Below, in pieces: positions 13,449-19,931 of a DNA stretch of 36,758 nt (position 1 is the stretch's first letter; every line of letters begins with the position of its first letter). The position numbers and the translations under genes were made by a program. The stretch is taken from IMG/VR virus record IMGVR_UViG_3300022752_000191, positions 1-36,758 of that record, one strand, 5' to 3'. This DNA comes from a virus. The notes below the pieces were generated by a model. It did not search any database. It was not told the origin of the DNA and saw nothing but the letters and a program-made list of their open reading frames with translations.

Positions 13449-14266
13449 TGGCGTGGATAAAAATTGACGATAGTTTTCCCGACCACCCGAAAGTGGTTGG
13501 TTTATCTGATAAAGCATTCCGTGTTCATATTAACGGATTATGTTATTGCGGAAAGTATTTAACTGATGGAAAAGTGCCAATGAAGATTGCGGCACGATTT
13601 GCGGAAGAAAATATGGCAGTTATCGCAGAGTTATCTTTGGCTGGGTTATGGCTAGAAGATTTGCCAAATAACGGATTTATTATTCATGATTATCTGGCAC
13701 ATCAAACTAGTAAAGACCAAGTGGAAATAAAGCGTGCAAATCTTAGAGAAAGACAAAAGCGTTATCGAGATAAACACGCAGTACCAGATAACAACTCAGA
13801 ACCAGTTGATGATGGTTGGGATAACGCGTTAGTAACAGAGCCAGAATACAGAATACAGAATACAGAATACATAAAACAGAATACAGAAGAAAAGAAACTA
13901 CTTCCCACTCCAAGAGTGGCAAGTGCCAAAGAAGCAGTTGAAAACATTAGCAATAAATTAACAGAAGCACGCGCTAATGGTATTAACGCATGGAACTTAT
14001 CTCGATTAGTTGAAGATGAGTGGGATAAGTTGCATAACAATAACGATATAGGCGGTTGTATAGCACTAACTGCGTGGTATGTAGCAGAACTACAAACACG
14101 CCAGTTATCCAGCGTAGAAATTGGGCGCATTGGTCAAATGACAAAAAGGTTTGGTCGAATAGCGTTATTAGCAATTGACGAAGCCGCAAGTAAAGATTTA
14201 ACAGATTTAGTAAGTTACGCATACCGCGTGGCGCAGAATATGTATAAAGAGAGGCAAGGCAAATGA
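13448..14266 (+). CDS. Replication initiator, O/DnaD-like, with iterons inside the gene
   Basis: 272 residues. The N-terminus (AWIKIDDSFPDHPKVVGLSD, later VHINGLCYCGKYLTDGKVP) is the winged-helix start typical of phage replisome organisers; a linker rich in charged residues follows, then a helical C-terminal domain (WNLSRLVEDEWDKL...). It should bind the phage origin and recruit host helicase. No phage helicase or loader is encoded. The linker DNA holds heptamer repeats (13843-13884) that look like the origin. The gene follows the nuclease with TAATG and overlaps the next with ATGA. Confidence 0.75.
   Translation: MAWIKIDDSFPDHPKVVGLSDKAFRVHINGLCYCGKYLTDGKVPMKIAARFAEENMAVIAELSLAGLWLEDLPNNGFIIHDYLAHQTSKDQVEIKRANLRERQKRYRDKHAVPDNNSEPVDDGWDNALVTEPEYRIQNTEYIKQNTEEKKLLPTPRVASAKEAVENISNKLTEARANGINAWNLSRLVEDEWDKLHNNNDIGGCIALTAWYVAELQTRQLSSVEIGRIGQMTKRFGRIALLAIDEAASKDLTDLVSYAYRVAQNMYKERQGK
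13843..13884 (+). repeat. Tandem heptamer iterons (candidate replication origin)
   Basis: AGAATAC occurs four times in a row (13843-13870). A diverged unit (ATAAAAC, 13871-13877) follows, then a fifth copy (13878-13884). The repeats are in the variable linker of the initiator gene, as the lambda origin lies within gene O. Confidence 0.55.
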
Positions 14267-14490
14267 ACCAAGAATTCAAAGATAAGTTAGACCGATTAGC
14301 AAAAGCAGCAGAAGATGTATTAGCGGAATTACAAGAGCAAAAAAAGTCACCAGAGACGATTACAGACTTGCAAAGTAACGACCCTAAGTGCGTTATATGT
14401 GACGAACCAGCAAGTCACCAGAAACTCGGTAGGTATGTTTGTGAGTATCACTGGGAACTATCTAACGACCACAAAAGAGGGAGAGACTAA
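14263..14490 (+). CDS. Small Cys/His protein
   Basis: 75 residues. The N-terminal half is a coiled-coil-like helix (EFKDKLDRLAKAAEDVLAEL). The C-terminal half is KCVICDEPASHQKLGRYVCEYHWE, a CxxC...H...C..H cluster likely to bind zinc. It is coupled to the initiator gene by ATGA. It may be a small DNA-binding regulator or replisome accessory; the exact role is unknown. Confidence 0.6.
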   Translation: MNQEFKDKLDRLAKAAEDVLAELQEQKKSPETITDLQSNDPKCVICDEPASHQKLGRYVCEYHWELSNDHKRGRD

Positions 14491-14663
14491 TGAAAACATA
14501 TGGAGATTGGATAATCAGTAAATTGGCTGGTGATTTAGGCGTAACAAATCAGCAAATTGAACAAGATATAAATGCCACTAAACAAATTCAGCGTTATATT
14601 GTGGCTGAAATTGAAACATATGAAGAACTTGTTAAAACATTACATGGAAAGGTGGGCAAATAG
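14490..14663 (+). CDS. Small helical protein (57 aa)
   Basis: A short frame of 58 codons, ATG 14490 to TAG 14663, whose start overlaps the previous stop (TAATG) with GGGAGAGA upstream. The product begins MKTYGDWIISKLAGDLGVTN and continues as a charged helix (YIVAEIETYEELVKTL). The function is unknown. Confidence 0.5.
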   Translation: MKTYGDWIISKLAGDLGVTNQQIEQDINATKQIQRYIVAEIETYEELVKTLHGKVGK

Positions 14664-14664
14664 T

Positions 14665-14961
14665 ATGCAGTTTTTTAATTCCAACAAATGCAAAAAACCG
14701 CATTGGACAGTTATTGAAGGCAAACTGTTACTAAATACCGAAACTGCTAAAGAACAAGATTTAGCAAAGCAGGTAATAACGGTATTAGAAACGCAAATTC
14801 GTAATCAAATAGCAAAAGAAATACTTGCGTGGAGTCCAGTTGCTAATCGGAAGGAAATCGTTAAAAGGTCGGGCAGTATTGATAACGCTTTATTAGGCGT
14901 ACAAGCCATTTGCGCAGATATAGCACTAGGTAACCAAAAGGAACAAAATGGAACCAACTGA
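14665..14961 (+). CDS. Hypothetical protein
   Basis: 98 residues from the ATG at 14665, just after the 57-residue gene's stop, with GGAAAGGTGG upstream; a longer frame start at 14572 lies inside the previous gene and is unlikely. The protein starts with MQFFNSNKCKKPHW and then forms helices (AKQVITVLETQIRNQIAKEI; NALLGVQAICADIALG). It overlaps the next gene by 14 bases. No known family. Confidence 0.55.
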   Translation: MQFFNSNKCKKPHWTVIEGKLLLNTETAKEQDLAKQVITVLETQIRNQIAKEILAWSPVANRKEIVKRSGSIDNALLGVQAICADIALGNQKEQNGTN

Positions 14962-15130
14962 GAAATTTGATTTAATTCAAAAACTGTTACGCGAAGTTAA
15001 TGAATTACAACTAACAATAGAAACACAAATAGGAGAACAACCAGCAATTAATGAAATGGCGTTTGTTTTTCTAACAGGACATAAAGCAGGAATTGATGAT
15101 GTAATGAACATACTTAGAAAGGAGTTGTAA
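14948..15130 (+). CDS. Small hypothetical protein
   Basis: 60 residues, helical (EKFDLIQKLLREVNELQLTI), with a later GHKAGIDDVMNILRKEL segment. It overlaps its neighbours at both ends (14 bases upstream, TAATG downstream). Small proteins with similar helical layouts are frequent in actinophage early operons. No function can be assigned. Confidence 0.5.
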   Translation: MEPTEKFDLIQKLLREVNELQLTIETQIGEQPAINEMAFVFLTGHKAGIDDVMNILRKEL

Positions 15131-15429
15131 TGGATATGAGATGTAACAAGTTAAATTGTTATTGCACACACACCGATGGTTGCGAAAAAGGATTTATCTG
15201 GGTGCGTTATTGCGACAAGAAAACAATTTTGCGCAACGGTGTGGAAACTAAAATTGAAACTTGGTATGATGGAGTGCGTTTTTGCCCCATCTGCGACCCC
15301 GAAAGGGCGCACATACAGAACACATCTACAACAAGTGAGGAAATGGCAGAACGCCTCAGAAATCGCTCAACCCTTAAATCATCGGATAATTACGATAGAG
15401 AAGAAGCGACCCGAACCCGAACCCTGTAA
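15130..15429 (+). CDS. Cys-rich zinc-binding protein
   Basis: 99 residues. Eight Cys in the first two-thirds (MRCNKLNCYCTHTDGCEKGF; RYCDKK; RFCPICDPER) suggest one or two zinc sites, with a likely C-x-C...C and CxxC arrangement and a GFIWVRY strand. Proteins of this type often bind nucleic acid. The C-terminal tail is basic and disordered (SSDNYDREEATRTRTL). The start overlaps the previous stop. Confidence 0.55.
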   Translation: MDMRCNKLNCYCTHTDGCEKGFIWVRYCDKKTILRNGVETKIETWYDGVRFCPICDPERAHIQNTSTTSEEMAERLRNRSTLKSSDNYDREEATRTRTL

Positions 15430-15440
15430 AGGAGTAGGAA

Positions 15441-15842
15441 ATGCAAAAACAAAATAAACAAAAAATACTTTTAACAACTGTTACAGGTTTGTTATTAGTA
15501 TTAGCAAGTCCAGCGGAAGCAAATGCACCGCTTATGTCGCAAAAACAAAAAGAGTTTCATTTAGCGCTGGAAAATCCAAAGAAATACGCTCAAATTGCTA
15601 TAAAGGCATACAACTGGAACAAAAACCAGTATGTATGCCTTAGTCAATTATGGGGAAAAGAGAGTGCTTGGAACCATAAAGCAGATAATCCAACAAGTAG
15701 CGCATATGGAATTGCGCAAATGTTAAAAGAGAAAGCAAAGCACCCAAAACCACAAATTGATAACGGATTGCGCTATATTAAGCATCGTTATGGAGACCCC
15801 TGCACCGCTTGGAAAAAGTGGCAACGACAAAACTGGTACTAG
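15441..15842 (+). CDS. Secreted lytic transglycosylase (SLT domain)
   Basis: 133 residues. The N-terminus is a signal peptide: a basic start (QKQNKQK), a hydrophobic core (LLTTVTGLLLVLASP) and a plausible AEANA cleavage site near residue 29. The mature part has the SLT hallmarks: YVCLSQLWGKESAWN with the catalytic Glu, NPTSSAYGIAQM, and late DPCTAWKKWQRQNWY. It would cut peptidoglycan outside the membrane. It sits among replication genes, not beside the endolysin, which is unusual; it might act early or be a host-like cargo gene. It overlaps the RusA start by 53 bases. Confidence 0.82.
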   Translation: MQKQNKQKILLTTVTGLLLVLASPAEANAPLMSQKQKEFHLALENPKKYAQIAIKAYNWNKNQYVCLSQLWGKESAWNHKADNPTSSAYGIAQMLKEKAKHPKPQIDNGLRYIKHRYGDPCTAWKKWQRQNWY

Positions 15843-16281
15843 CGCGCAATTTTTCATTGCAGGCAGACCAATTCCACAAGGTTCGCTTAAATTTATTAAC
15901 GGACACGCAATACATGTACGCGCACAAGACTTAGCATTGTGGCGTGCTGATATTGCGCGTGTGGCTAAGTCTGTAATTGTTGAAAAAGCAATGGAAGGCG
16001 TTGAGGTTCATTTAACATTTACGCTTTTGAAGCCCAAAACTGTTAAGCGCAATGAACCATTTGTTAGACCAGATATTGACAAGTTAATTCGTGCGGTGCT
16101 AGATGGATTAACAGGTGTTGCTTATGATGATGACCAACAAGTTATAAAAATTACTGCGGTTAAAGAATATGGTTCAGTTGAAGGCGTACTAATACGCATA
16201 ACAGATAAAACAAAGTTAAGCCGCAATCTGCTCTATGCTGAAACCGTCATTGATGATTATTTCAACACTTATGGCGATTAA
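15790..16281 (+). CDS. rusA: RusA-like Holliday junction resolvase
   Basis: About 163 residues from ATG 15790; an earlier start would overlap the transglycosylase further. The fold is shown by FFIAGRPIPQGSLKF near the N-terminus, the region ending RPDIDKLIRAVLDGLTGVAYDDDQQV with the catalytic Asp cluster (DxDKLxRxxLDxLxGxxYxDDxQV), and the following beta strand. RusA-type enzymes resolve Holliday junctions and branched DNA before packaging. The N-terminal 20 or so residues overlap the transglycosylase in another frame. It precedes an HNH gene. Confidence 0.88.
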   Translation: METPAPLGKSGNDKTGTSAQFFIAGRPIPQGSLKFINGHAIHVRAQDLALWRADIARVAKSVIVEKAMEGVEVHLTFTLLKPKTVKRNEPFVRPDIDKLIRAVLDGLTGVAYDDDQQVIKITAVKEYGSVEGVLIRITDKTKLSRNLLYAETVIDDYFNTYGD

Positions 16282-16310
16282 ACCGTCATAATAATCGCAG
16301 AAGGTATCAA

Positions 16311-16661
16311 ATGACTGATTGGAAAGCACTAAGGGAGTTAATTCTTGCACGGTGCGAACAATACTGTGAAAAGTGTGGAATAGGGTTATCAGATAACTTT
16401 GCGTTGCATCATCGCAAACTGCGCTCGCGTGGTGGTAAAGATACGGTTGATAATCTTGTGGCGTTACATCATGAGTGCCACAATCTTGGAACATTATCTG
16501 TTCATATGAATATAAAAACTGCAACAGAAACAGGACACATTGTTCCGCAACACGCAAATCCATTTGATTATCCGTTATTGCTTCCTAACGGTTCAACTGT
16601 TAAACTAACAATTGAAGGAACTTACGATTATATTGAAAGGAAAGAAGGCTATGGCTGGTGA
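16311..16661 (+). CDS. HNH endonuclease
   Basis: 116 residues. The core has CEQYCEKCGIGLSDNFALHHRKLRSRGG, then VDNLVALHHECHNLGTLSVH, with paired Cys and His residues around the HNH pocket (ALHHR, LHHECHN). This is the stand-alone phage HNH type that often nicks or cuts DNA in packaging or homing. It is in the middle of the replication module, far from the terminase, so a recombination or homing role is more likely than packaging. It overlaps the SSB gene by 11 bases. Confidence 0.8.
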   Translation: MTDWKALRELILARCEQYCEKCGIGLSDNFALHHRKLRSRGGKDTVDNLVALHHECHNLGTLSVHMNIKTATETGHIVPQHANPFDYPLLLPNGSTVKLTIEGTYDYIERKEGYGW

Positions 16662-17052
16662 AATTGTTATTTACGGAGAAGGCAGATTAGGTTCTGACCC
16701 AGAATTAAAACAAATACCGACTGGAAAATTTGTTACATCATTTTCAGTTGCAAATACACCGCGTGTAAATAAAGACGGTGAGTGGGTAGATAAGGAAACA
16801 GTTTGGTTTCGTTGTTTTATTTGGGGCAAAAATGCAACAGGCGCGGCAAATGAATTACGCAAAGGTACATTAATTTCATTTAACGGATTACTTGGACAAA
16901 GCACATATGTAAATAAAGAAGGCGTTGAAGTTAAATCGCTTGAATGCACAATTAACGGTTATGGTATTGTTCCTAAAAATACGCCAGAACCAGTTGTTCC
17001 TCATAATGAAAAACCAATTGAGGACCCGATTGATGACCCTTGGGCATTGTAG
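16651..17052 (+). CDS. ssb: Single-stranded DNA-binding protein
   Basis: 133 residues from ATG 16651 with GAAAGGAAAG upstream. The OB-fold is shown by GRLGSDPELKQIPTGKFVTSF, then NKDGEWVDKETVWFRCFIWGK, ELRKGTLISFNGLLGQSTYV and SLECTING. The C-terminal tail is short and acidic and ends in DDPWAL, like the SSB tip that recruits partners (usually DDDIPF). It coats single strands during replication and RecT-type annealing. The HNH gene overlaps its start. Confidence 0.9.
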   Translation: MAGEIVIYGEGRLGSDPELKQIPTGKFVTSFSVANTPRVNKDGEWVDKETVWFRCFIWGKNATGAANELRKGTLISFNGLLGQSTYVNKEGVEVKSLECTINGYGIVPKNTPEPVVPHNEKPIEDPIDDPWAL

Positions 17053-17063
17053 AAAGGCAAGAA

Positions 17064-17279
17064 ATGACTATTTCAGAAGTTCAGTTAGGTATTCCAGAAG
17101 GCATGGTAGATAGCCATACTGCGGTGGAAATGCTTAACATTTCGCATAACAATTTGCGACAATTAGTGTGGCGCAAAATTCTTGTACCAACAGGGAGATA
17201 CAAAAGAAAATCCTTGTTTAACATCACAGATGTTGAACGAGTGAAGGCACTTCGCACGCCGTCAATCCCTTCGGCATAG
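17064..17279 (+). CDS. Small helix-turn-helix DNA-binding protein
   Basis: 71 residues from ATG 17064. The sequence VDSHTAVEMLNISHNNLRQLVWRKILVPTGRYKRKSLF is a MerR/excisionase-like winged HTH: an xAVxMLNIS recognition helix pair, a wing with basic residues, and a FNITDVERVKAL end. It may be an early-to-late switch or a directional regulator; no integrase is present, so a true Xis role is unlikely. It is followed by a hairpin terminator. Confidence 0.72.
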   Translation: MTISEVQLGIPEGMVDSHTAVEMLNISHNNLRQLVWRKILVPTGRYKRKSLFNITDVERVKALRTPSIPSA

Positions 17280-17287
17280 CGAAACCA

Positions 17288-17323
17288 GAGAGAGGGTGCT
17301 TCCGTCCCTTTGCACCCTCTCTC
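17288..17323 (+). terminator. Strong hairpin after the HTH gene
   Basis: GAGAGAGGGTGC (17288-17299) pairs perfectly with GCACCCTCTCTC (17312-17323) around a 12-nt loop. It is followed by CCTAAATTTG, so only a weak U-tract. A terminator or attenuator before the ParB-like gene is likely. Confidence 0.65.
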
Positions 17324-17343
17324 CCTAAATTTGAAAGGCAAAA

Positions 17344-17877
17344 ATGGAACTAGAAATAAAAGTTATCGCAATTGATGATTTAACACTTGACCCAGATAAT
17401 GCGCGTGCGCATAATCAAAAGAACCTTGACGCGATTGCAAAATCGTTACAAATGTTTGGGCAACGCAAACCAGTAGTAATAACAAAAGATTTTGTTGTTG
17501 TTGCTGGTAACGGAACACTTGAAGCCGCCAGACAAATAGGCTGGAAAGGTTTATCTTGCGTTACCGTGCCAGATGATTGGGATACAGACACAATAAAGGC
17601 TTATGCGCTCGCAGATAATCGTACGGCTGAATTGGCATCTTGGAATACTGAAGTATTACTTGGGCAATTGCGTGATTTAGATGTAAATGATTGGTCTGTA
17701 ACAGATTTAGGCTTTAAAGGCTTTGATTTGAAAACACGAGATGAAATTGACACCGATTTGAAAGAAATTGGTGAGCGATTTGAAGTTGTAATTGAGTGTG
17801 ATAATGAAAATGACCAGACTGCATTATTGCTACGGTTATCACAAGAAGGGTTGCGTGTTCGCGCAATCGTTATCTAA
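17344..17877 (+). CDS. ParB-like nuclease-domain protein
   Basis: 177 residues. The ParB/Srx fold is shown by IAIDDLTLDPDNARAHNQKNL (about 8-28), AIAKSLQMFGQRKPVVITKD, VVAGNGTLEAARQIGW (the GNG/GxR-like motif, about 52-68) and KAYALADNRTAELASW. The last 35 residues (FEVVIECDNENDQTALLLRL...) match the tail found after the methylase in phage ParB-methyltransferase proteins, but no methyltransferase domain is present. The gene is followed by a structured RNA and the ABC-GNAT gene, suggesting a shared DNA-modification or DNA-processing role. The exact activity is not clear. Confidence 0.8.
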   Translation: MELEIKVIAIDDLTLDPDNARAHNQKNLDAIAKSLQMFGQRKPVVITKDFVVVAGNGTLEAARQIGWKGLSCVTVPDDWDTDTIKAYALADNRTAELASWNTEVLLGQLRDLDVNDWSVTDLGFKGFDLKTRDEIDTDLKEIGERFEVVIECDNENDQTALLLRLSQEGLRVRAIVI

Positions 17878-17881
17878 TAGA

Positions 17882-17984
17882 GTTGGGCAAACTGCCCGAC
17901 ACCTCAACCGATGAAACATAAGTAATCGGTGAGAGTGCTGGACGGCGCCCTATAAGCCATGCTTTTATGCCATGCTTATAGGGC
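17882..17984 (+). ncRNA. Three-hairpin RNA element in the ParB-ABC/GNAT intergenic gap
   Basis: Three successive stems fill the gap. GTTGGGCA (17882-17889) pairs with TGCCCGAC (17893-17900). ACCGAT (17907-17912) pairs with ATCGGT (17925-17930), extended by CTC/GAG and CAC/GTG with single A bulges. GCCCTATAAGC (17947-17957) pairs with GCTTATAGGGC (17974-17984). No U-run follows the last stem. It could be a terminator plus a structured 5' leader or cis-regulatory RNA of the 18012 gene; no known riboswitch class is recognised. Confidence 0.55.
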
Positions 17985-18011
17985 AAAGTTCGCAAGACGA
18001 GAGAGGCGCAA

Positions 18012-19142
18012 ATGAGTGTAATTAAATTAACCACAGAAATTAACAGAACACCTAGAGTGATGCAGTTAGAAGGTATCTTTGATTTACAGGCGGAAAAAAT
18101 ATCTATAACGGAAATTCCTAACAATATTCCAGACTTAGGAACACGCGATTGGAATATAGGTTTAATTGTTGGTCCTAGTGGCGCAGGTAAAACAACGGTC
18201 GCCAAAGATTTATTTAATCAAGAATTGTTAAACACGGAAACTATGCAATGGGGGCGCAATAACGCCGTTATTGATGATTTTCCAAAAGAGTTACCAATTA
18301 AGGATATTACCGAATTGTTATCAAGTGTTGGCTTTTCATCACCACCTGCATGGTTACGCCCATATGAAAATCTTTCAAACGGTGAAAAGTTCCGTGTAAG
18401 TATGGCACGCGTACTTGCAGAGAGTAAAGAGATTGCAGTTGTAGATGAATTTACATCTGTTATTGACCGTACAGTTGCGCAAATAGGTTCTGCGGCTATT
18501 GCTAAAACTGTTAGAGCGCGTAATCAAAAGTTTGTAGCAGTTGCTTGCCACTACGATATTGAAGAGTGGTTACAACCTGATTGGATTTACCAGCCACATC
18601 TTGGCACTTTCACTTGGGGGTCGGTTCAACCCCGCCCACAAGTCAATGTTGAAGTCATTTGGGCAAAGTATGAAGCGTGGAACATATTCAGCAAACATCA
18701 CTATCTAAGTAACAGTTTGAATAAATCAGCACAAATTTATATGGGATTAATTGATAATCAACCAGCAGTAATGATTGCAATGTTGCCACTTGTTAACGCT
18801 AATATTAAAAATGCTAGGCGTGTAAGTCGTGTTGTTACATTACCAGATTATCAAGGAATCGGTATTGGTAATAAGTTTATGAATATTATTGCCGCAGGGT
18901 TAAAGGCGCAAGGACTAGAAACTTATATAACTTCATCTCACCCTGCACTTATGCGTTCATTAAATAAATCTCCTAACTGGGAAATGATTAGAGAACCATC
19001 AAGAGTGTCACAAAGAGGCAAAACATCTTCTCTAACAGGTCGATTAGGTTTATCGCGTAGCCGTATAACAACTGGTTTCAGATACGCAGGGGCGCCAAAT
19101 GAAGAGATTGCTAAAGTGTTATGTCCGAGACCGCAAAACTAA
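18012..19142 (+). CDS. ABC-type ATPase fused to a GNAT acetyltransferase domain
   Basis: 376 residues with two domains. The N-terminal ABC ATPase has Walker A GPSGAGKTT (about 53-61), signature NLSNGEKFRVSMAR (about 120-133), Walker B IAVVDEFTS (about 141-149) and a His switch ACHYDI. The C-terminal half has KYEAWNIFSKHHYLSNSL, then a GNAT core (RRVSRVVTLPDYQGIGIGNKFM, with QGIGIG for acetyl-CoA binding) and SSHPALMRSLNKSPNW. It is not a transporter (no membrane domain). GNAT-fold Mom proteins modify phage DNA bases, and ABC-GNAT fusions near ParB-like genes suggest nucleic-acid modification. This is inference, not proof. Confidence 0.72.
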   Translation: MSVIKLTTEINRTPRVMQLEGIFDLQAEKISITEIPNNIPDLGTRDWNIGLIVGPSGAGKTTVAKDLFNQELLNTETMQWGRNNAVIDDFPKELPIKDITELLSSVGFSSPPAWLRPYENLSNGEKFRVSMARVLAESKEIAVVDEFTSVIDRTVAQIGSAAIAKTVRARNQKFVAVACHYDIEEWLQPDWIYQPHLGTFTWGSVQPRPQVNVEVIWAKYEAWNIFSKHHYLSNSLNKSAQIYMGLIDNQPAVMIAMLPLVNANIKNARRVSRVVTLPDYQGIGIGNKFMNIIAAGLKAQGLETYITSSHPALMRSLNKSPNWEMIREPSRVSQRGKTSSLTGRLGLSRSRITTGFRYAGAPNEEIAKVLCPRPQN

Positions 19143-19294
19143 TTTGCGCTCATGTTTATCGTAATCTGGGAAAGAGTATTTGTCCTTTATGCGGTAAAAA
19201 TACTCACGAAACGAATTGGAAGTTTGTAAATGAATTACATAAACAATGGCACGCAGACGGTAAAGCAACTTTTGGTGGTTGGTGGAGTATTTAG
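19121..19294 (+). CDS. Small Cys/His protein (57 aa)
   Basis: A short frame, ATG 19121 to TAG 19294, overlapping the end of the ABC-GNAT gene. It encodes ICAHVYRNLGKSICPLCGKNTHETNW and ends in KATFGGWWSI. The CPLCGKNTH cluster with the upstream Cys/His suggests a zinc site. It is the first of two small zinc-binding genes before the terminase. The function is unknown. Confidence 0.5.
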   Translation: MSETAKLICAHVYRNLGKSICPLCGKNTHETNWKFVNELHKQWHADGKATFGGWWSI

Positions 19295-19303
19295 TGCTAT
19301 ATT
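19295..19303 (+). promoter_or_regulatory. Possible extended -10 promoter for packaging/late genes
   Basis: TGCTATATT is an extended -10 (TGn plus TATATT) in a gap upstream of the zinc-ribbon and terminase genes. No good -35 is seen, as allowed for extended -10 promoters. Support is only from the match and position. Confidence 0.35.
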
Positions 19304-19326
19304 TGTAGTGGATTATGGGGGTGGAA

Positions 19327-19491
19327 ATGCCAATATATGCATTTAAGTGTTTCAAATGTAATGCGCAACGCAATGTTCATTTTGGGTTTGATGATAAGCA
19401 CGAATTGGAATGTGAGTGCGGTAACGCTATGAGTAAAGTTATAGGCGCAACGCCAGCGATATTTCGCGGTAATGGTTGGGGTGGCAAGTAA
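19327..19491 (+). CDS. FmdB-type zinc-ribbon protein (54 aa)
   Basis: A short frame, ATG 19327 to TAA 19491, with GGGGGTGG upstream. It encodes PIYAFKCFKCNAQRNVHFGFDD, then ECECGNAMSKVIGATPAIFRG. Two Cys pairs followed by a P/A-I-FRG ending is the layout of the small FmdB-type zinc-ribbon proteins found beside actinophage terminases. It presumably binds nucleic acid or protein. Its stop overlaps the TerS start (TAATG). Confidence 0.65.
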   Translation: MPIYAFKCFKCNAQRNVHFGFDDKHELECECGNAMSKVIGATPAIFRGNGWGGK

Positions 19492-19931
19492 TGGGAAAAA
19501 GCAGAGTTAAACCAGAAACCTTGGAGAAGGAAAAGAAGGTACTTGAATATAGGCGTGGCGGATTAACATTTGATTTGATTGCTGAACGCTTAGGTTACGC
19601 AAGTGCATCTGGCGCGCATAAAGCATATATAAGTGCGTGTAACAGAATTGTTTATGAAGATGTTGTTGAAGTGCGCAAATCTGAAATGGACAGACTTGAT
19701 ATTGCGCAAGCGGCTATCTGGGGAGATTTAACAGATACACAAAACATTGATGCAAATACTCGCGCACGGTTAGTGTTAGCGTTAATCAAGATTATGGAAA
19801 GGCGTGCCAGATTGCTTGGTTTGGATATGCCTACTAAGGCACAAGTTGAGGTAAGTATCTATGACCGAGACACAATTGATGATGAAGTCAAACGACTTGT
19901 CGCTATCCTTAATAGTCAGCCGCAGAGTTAG
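19491..19931 (+). CDS. terS: Terminase small subunit
   Basis: 146 residues from ATG 19491 (TAATG overlap). An HTH region is visible (YRRGGLTFDLIAERLGYAS, about 18-37), followed by SASGAHKAYISACNRI, a central helical oligomerisation region (RLDIAQAAIWGDLTDTQN) and a C-terminal segment that would bind the large subunit. It recognises phage DNA and feeds it to TerL. Its coding end overlaps the TerL start by 71 bases, the longest overlap in the window. Confidence 0.78.
   Translation: MGKSRVKPETLEKEKKVLEYRRGGLTFDLIAERLGYASASGAHKAYISACNRIVYEDVVEVRKSEMDRLDIAQAAIWGDLTDTQNIDANTRARLVLALIKIMERRARLLGLDMPTKAQVEVSIYDRDTIDDEVKRLVAILNSQPQS

Noticed and set aside
14572-14664. Longer N-terminus for the 14665 gene
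   Set aside because: It would lie within the 57-residue gene and has no ribosome site; ATG 14665 follows the stop directly.
17882-17984. Known riboswitch (for example glutamine type)
   Set aside because: The conserved core sequences I know for these classes are absent.
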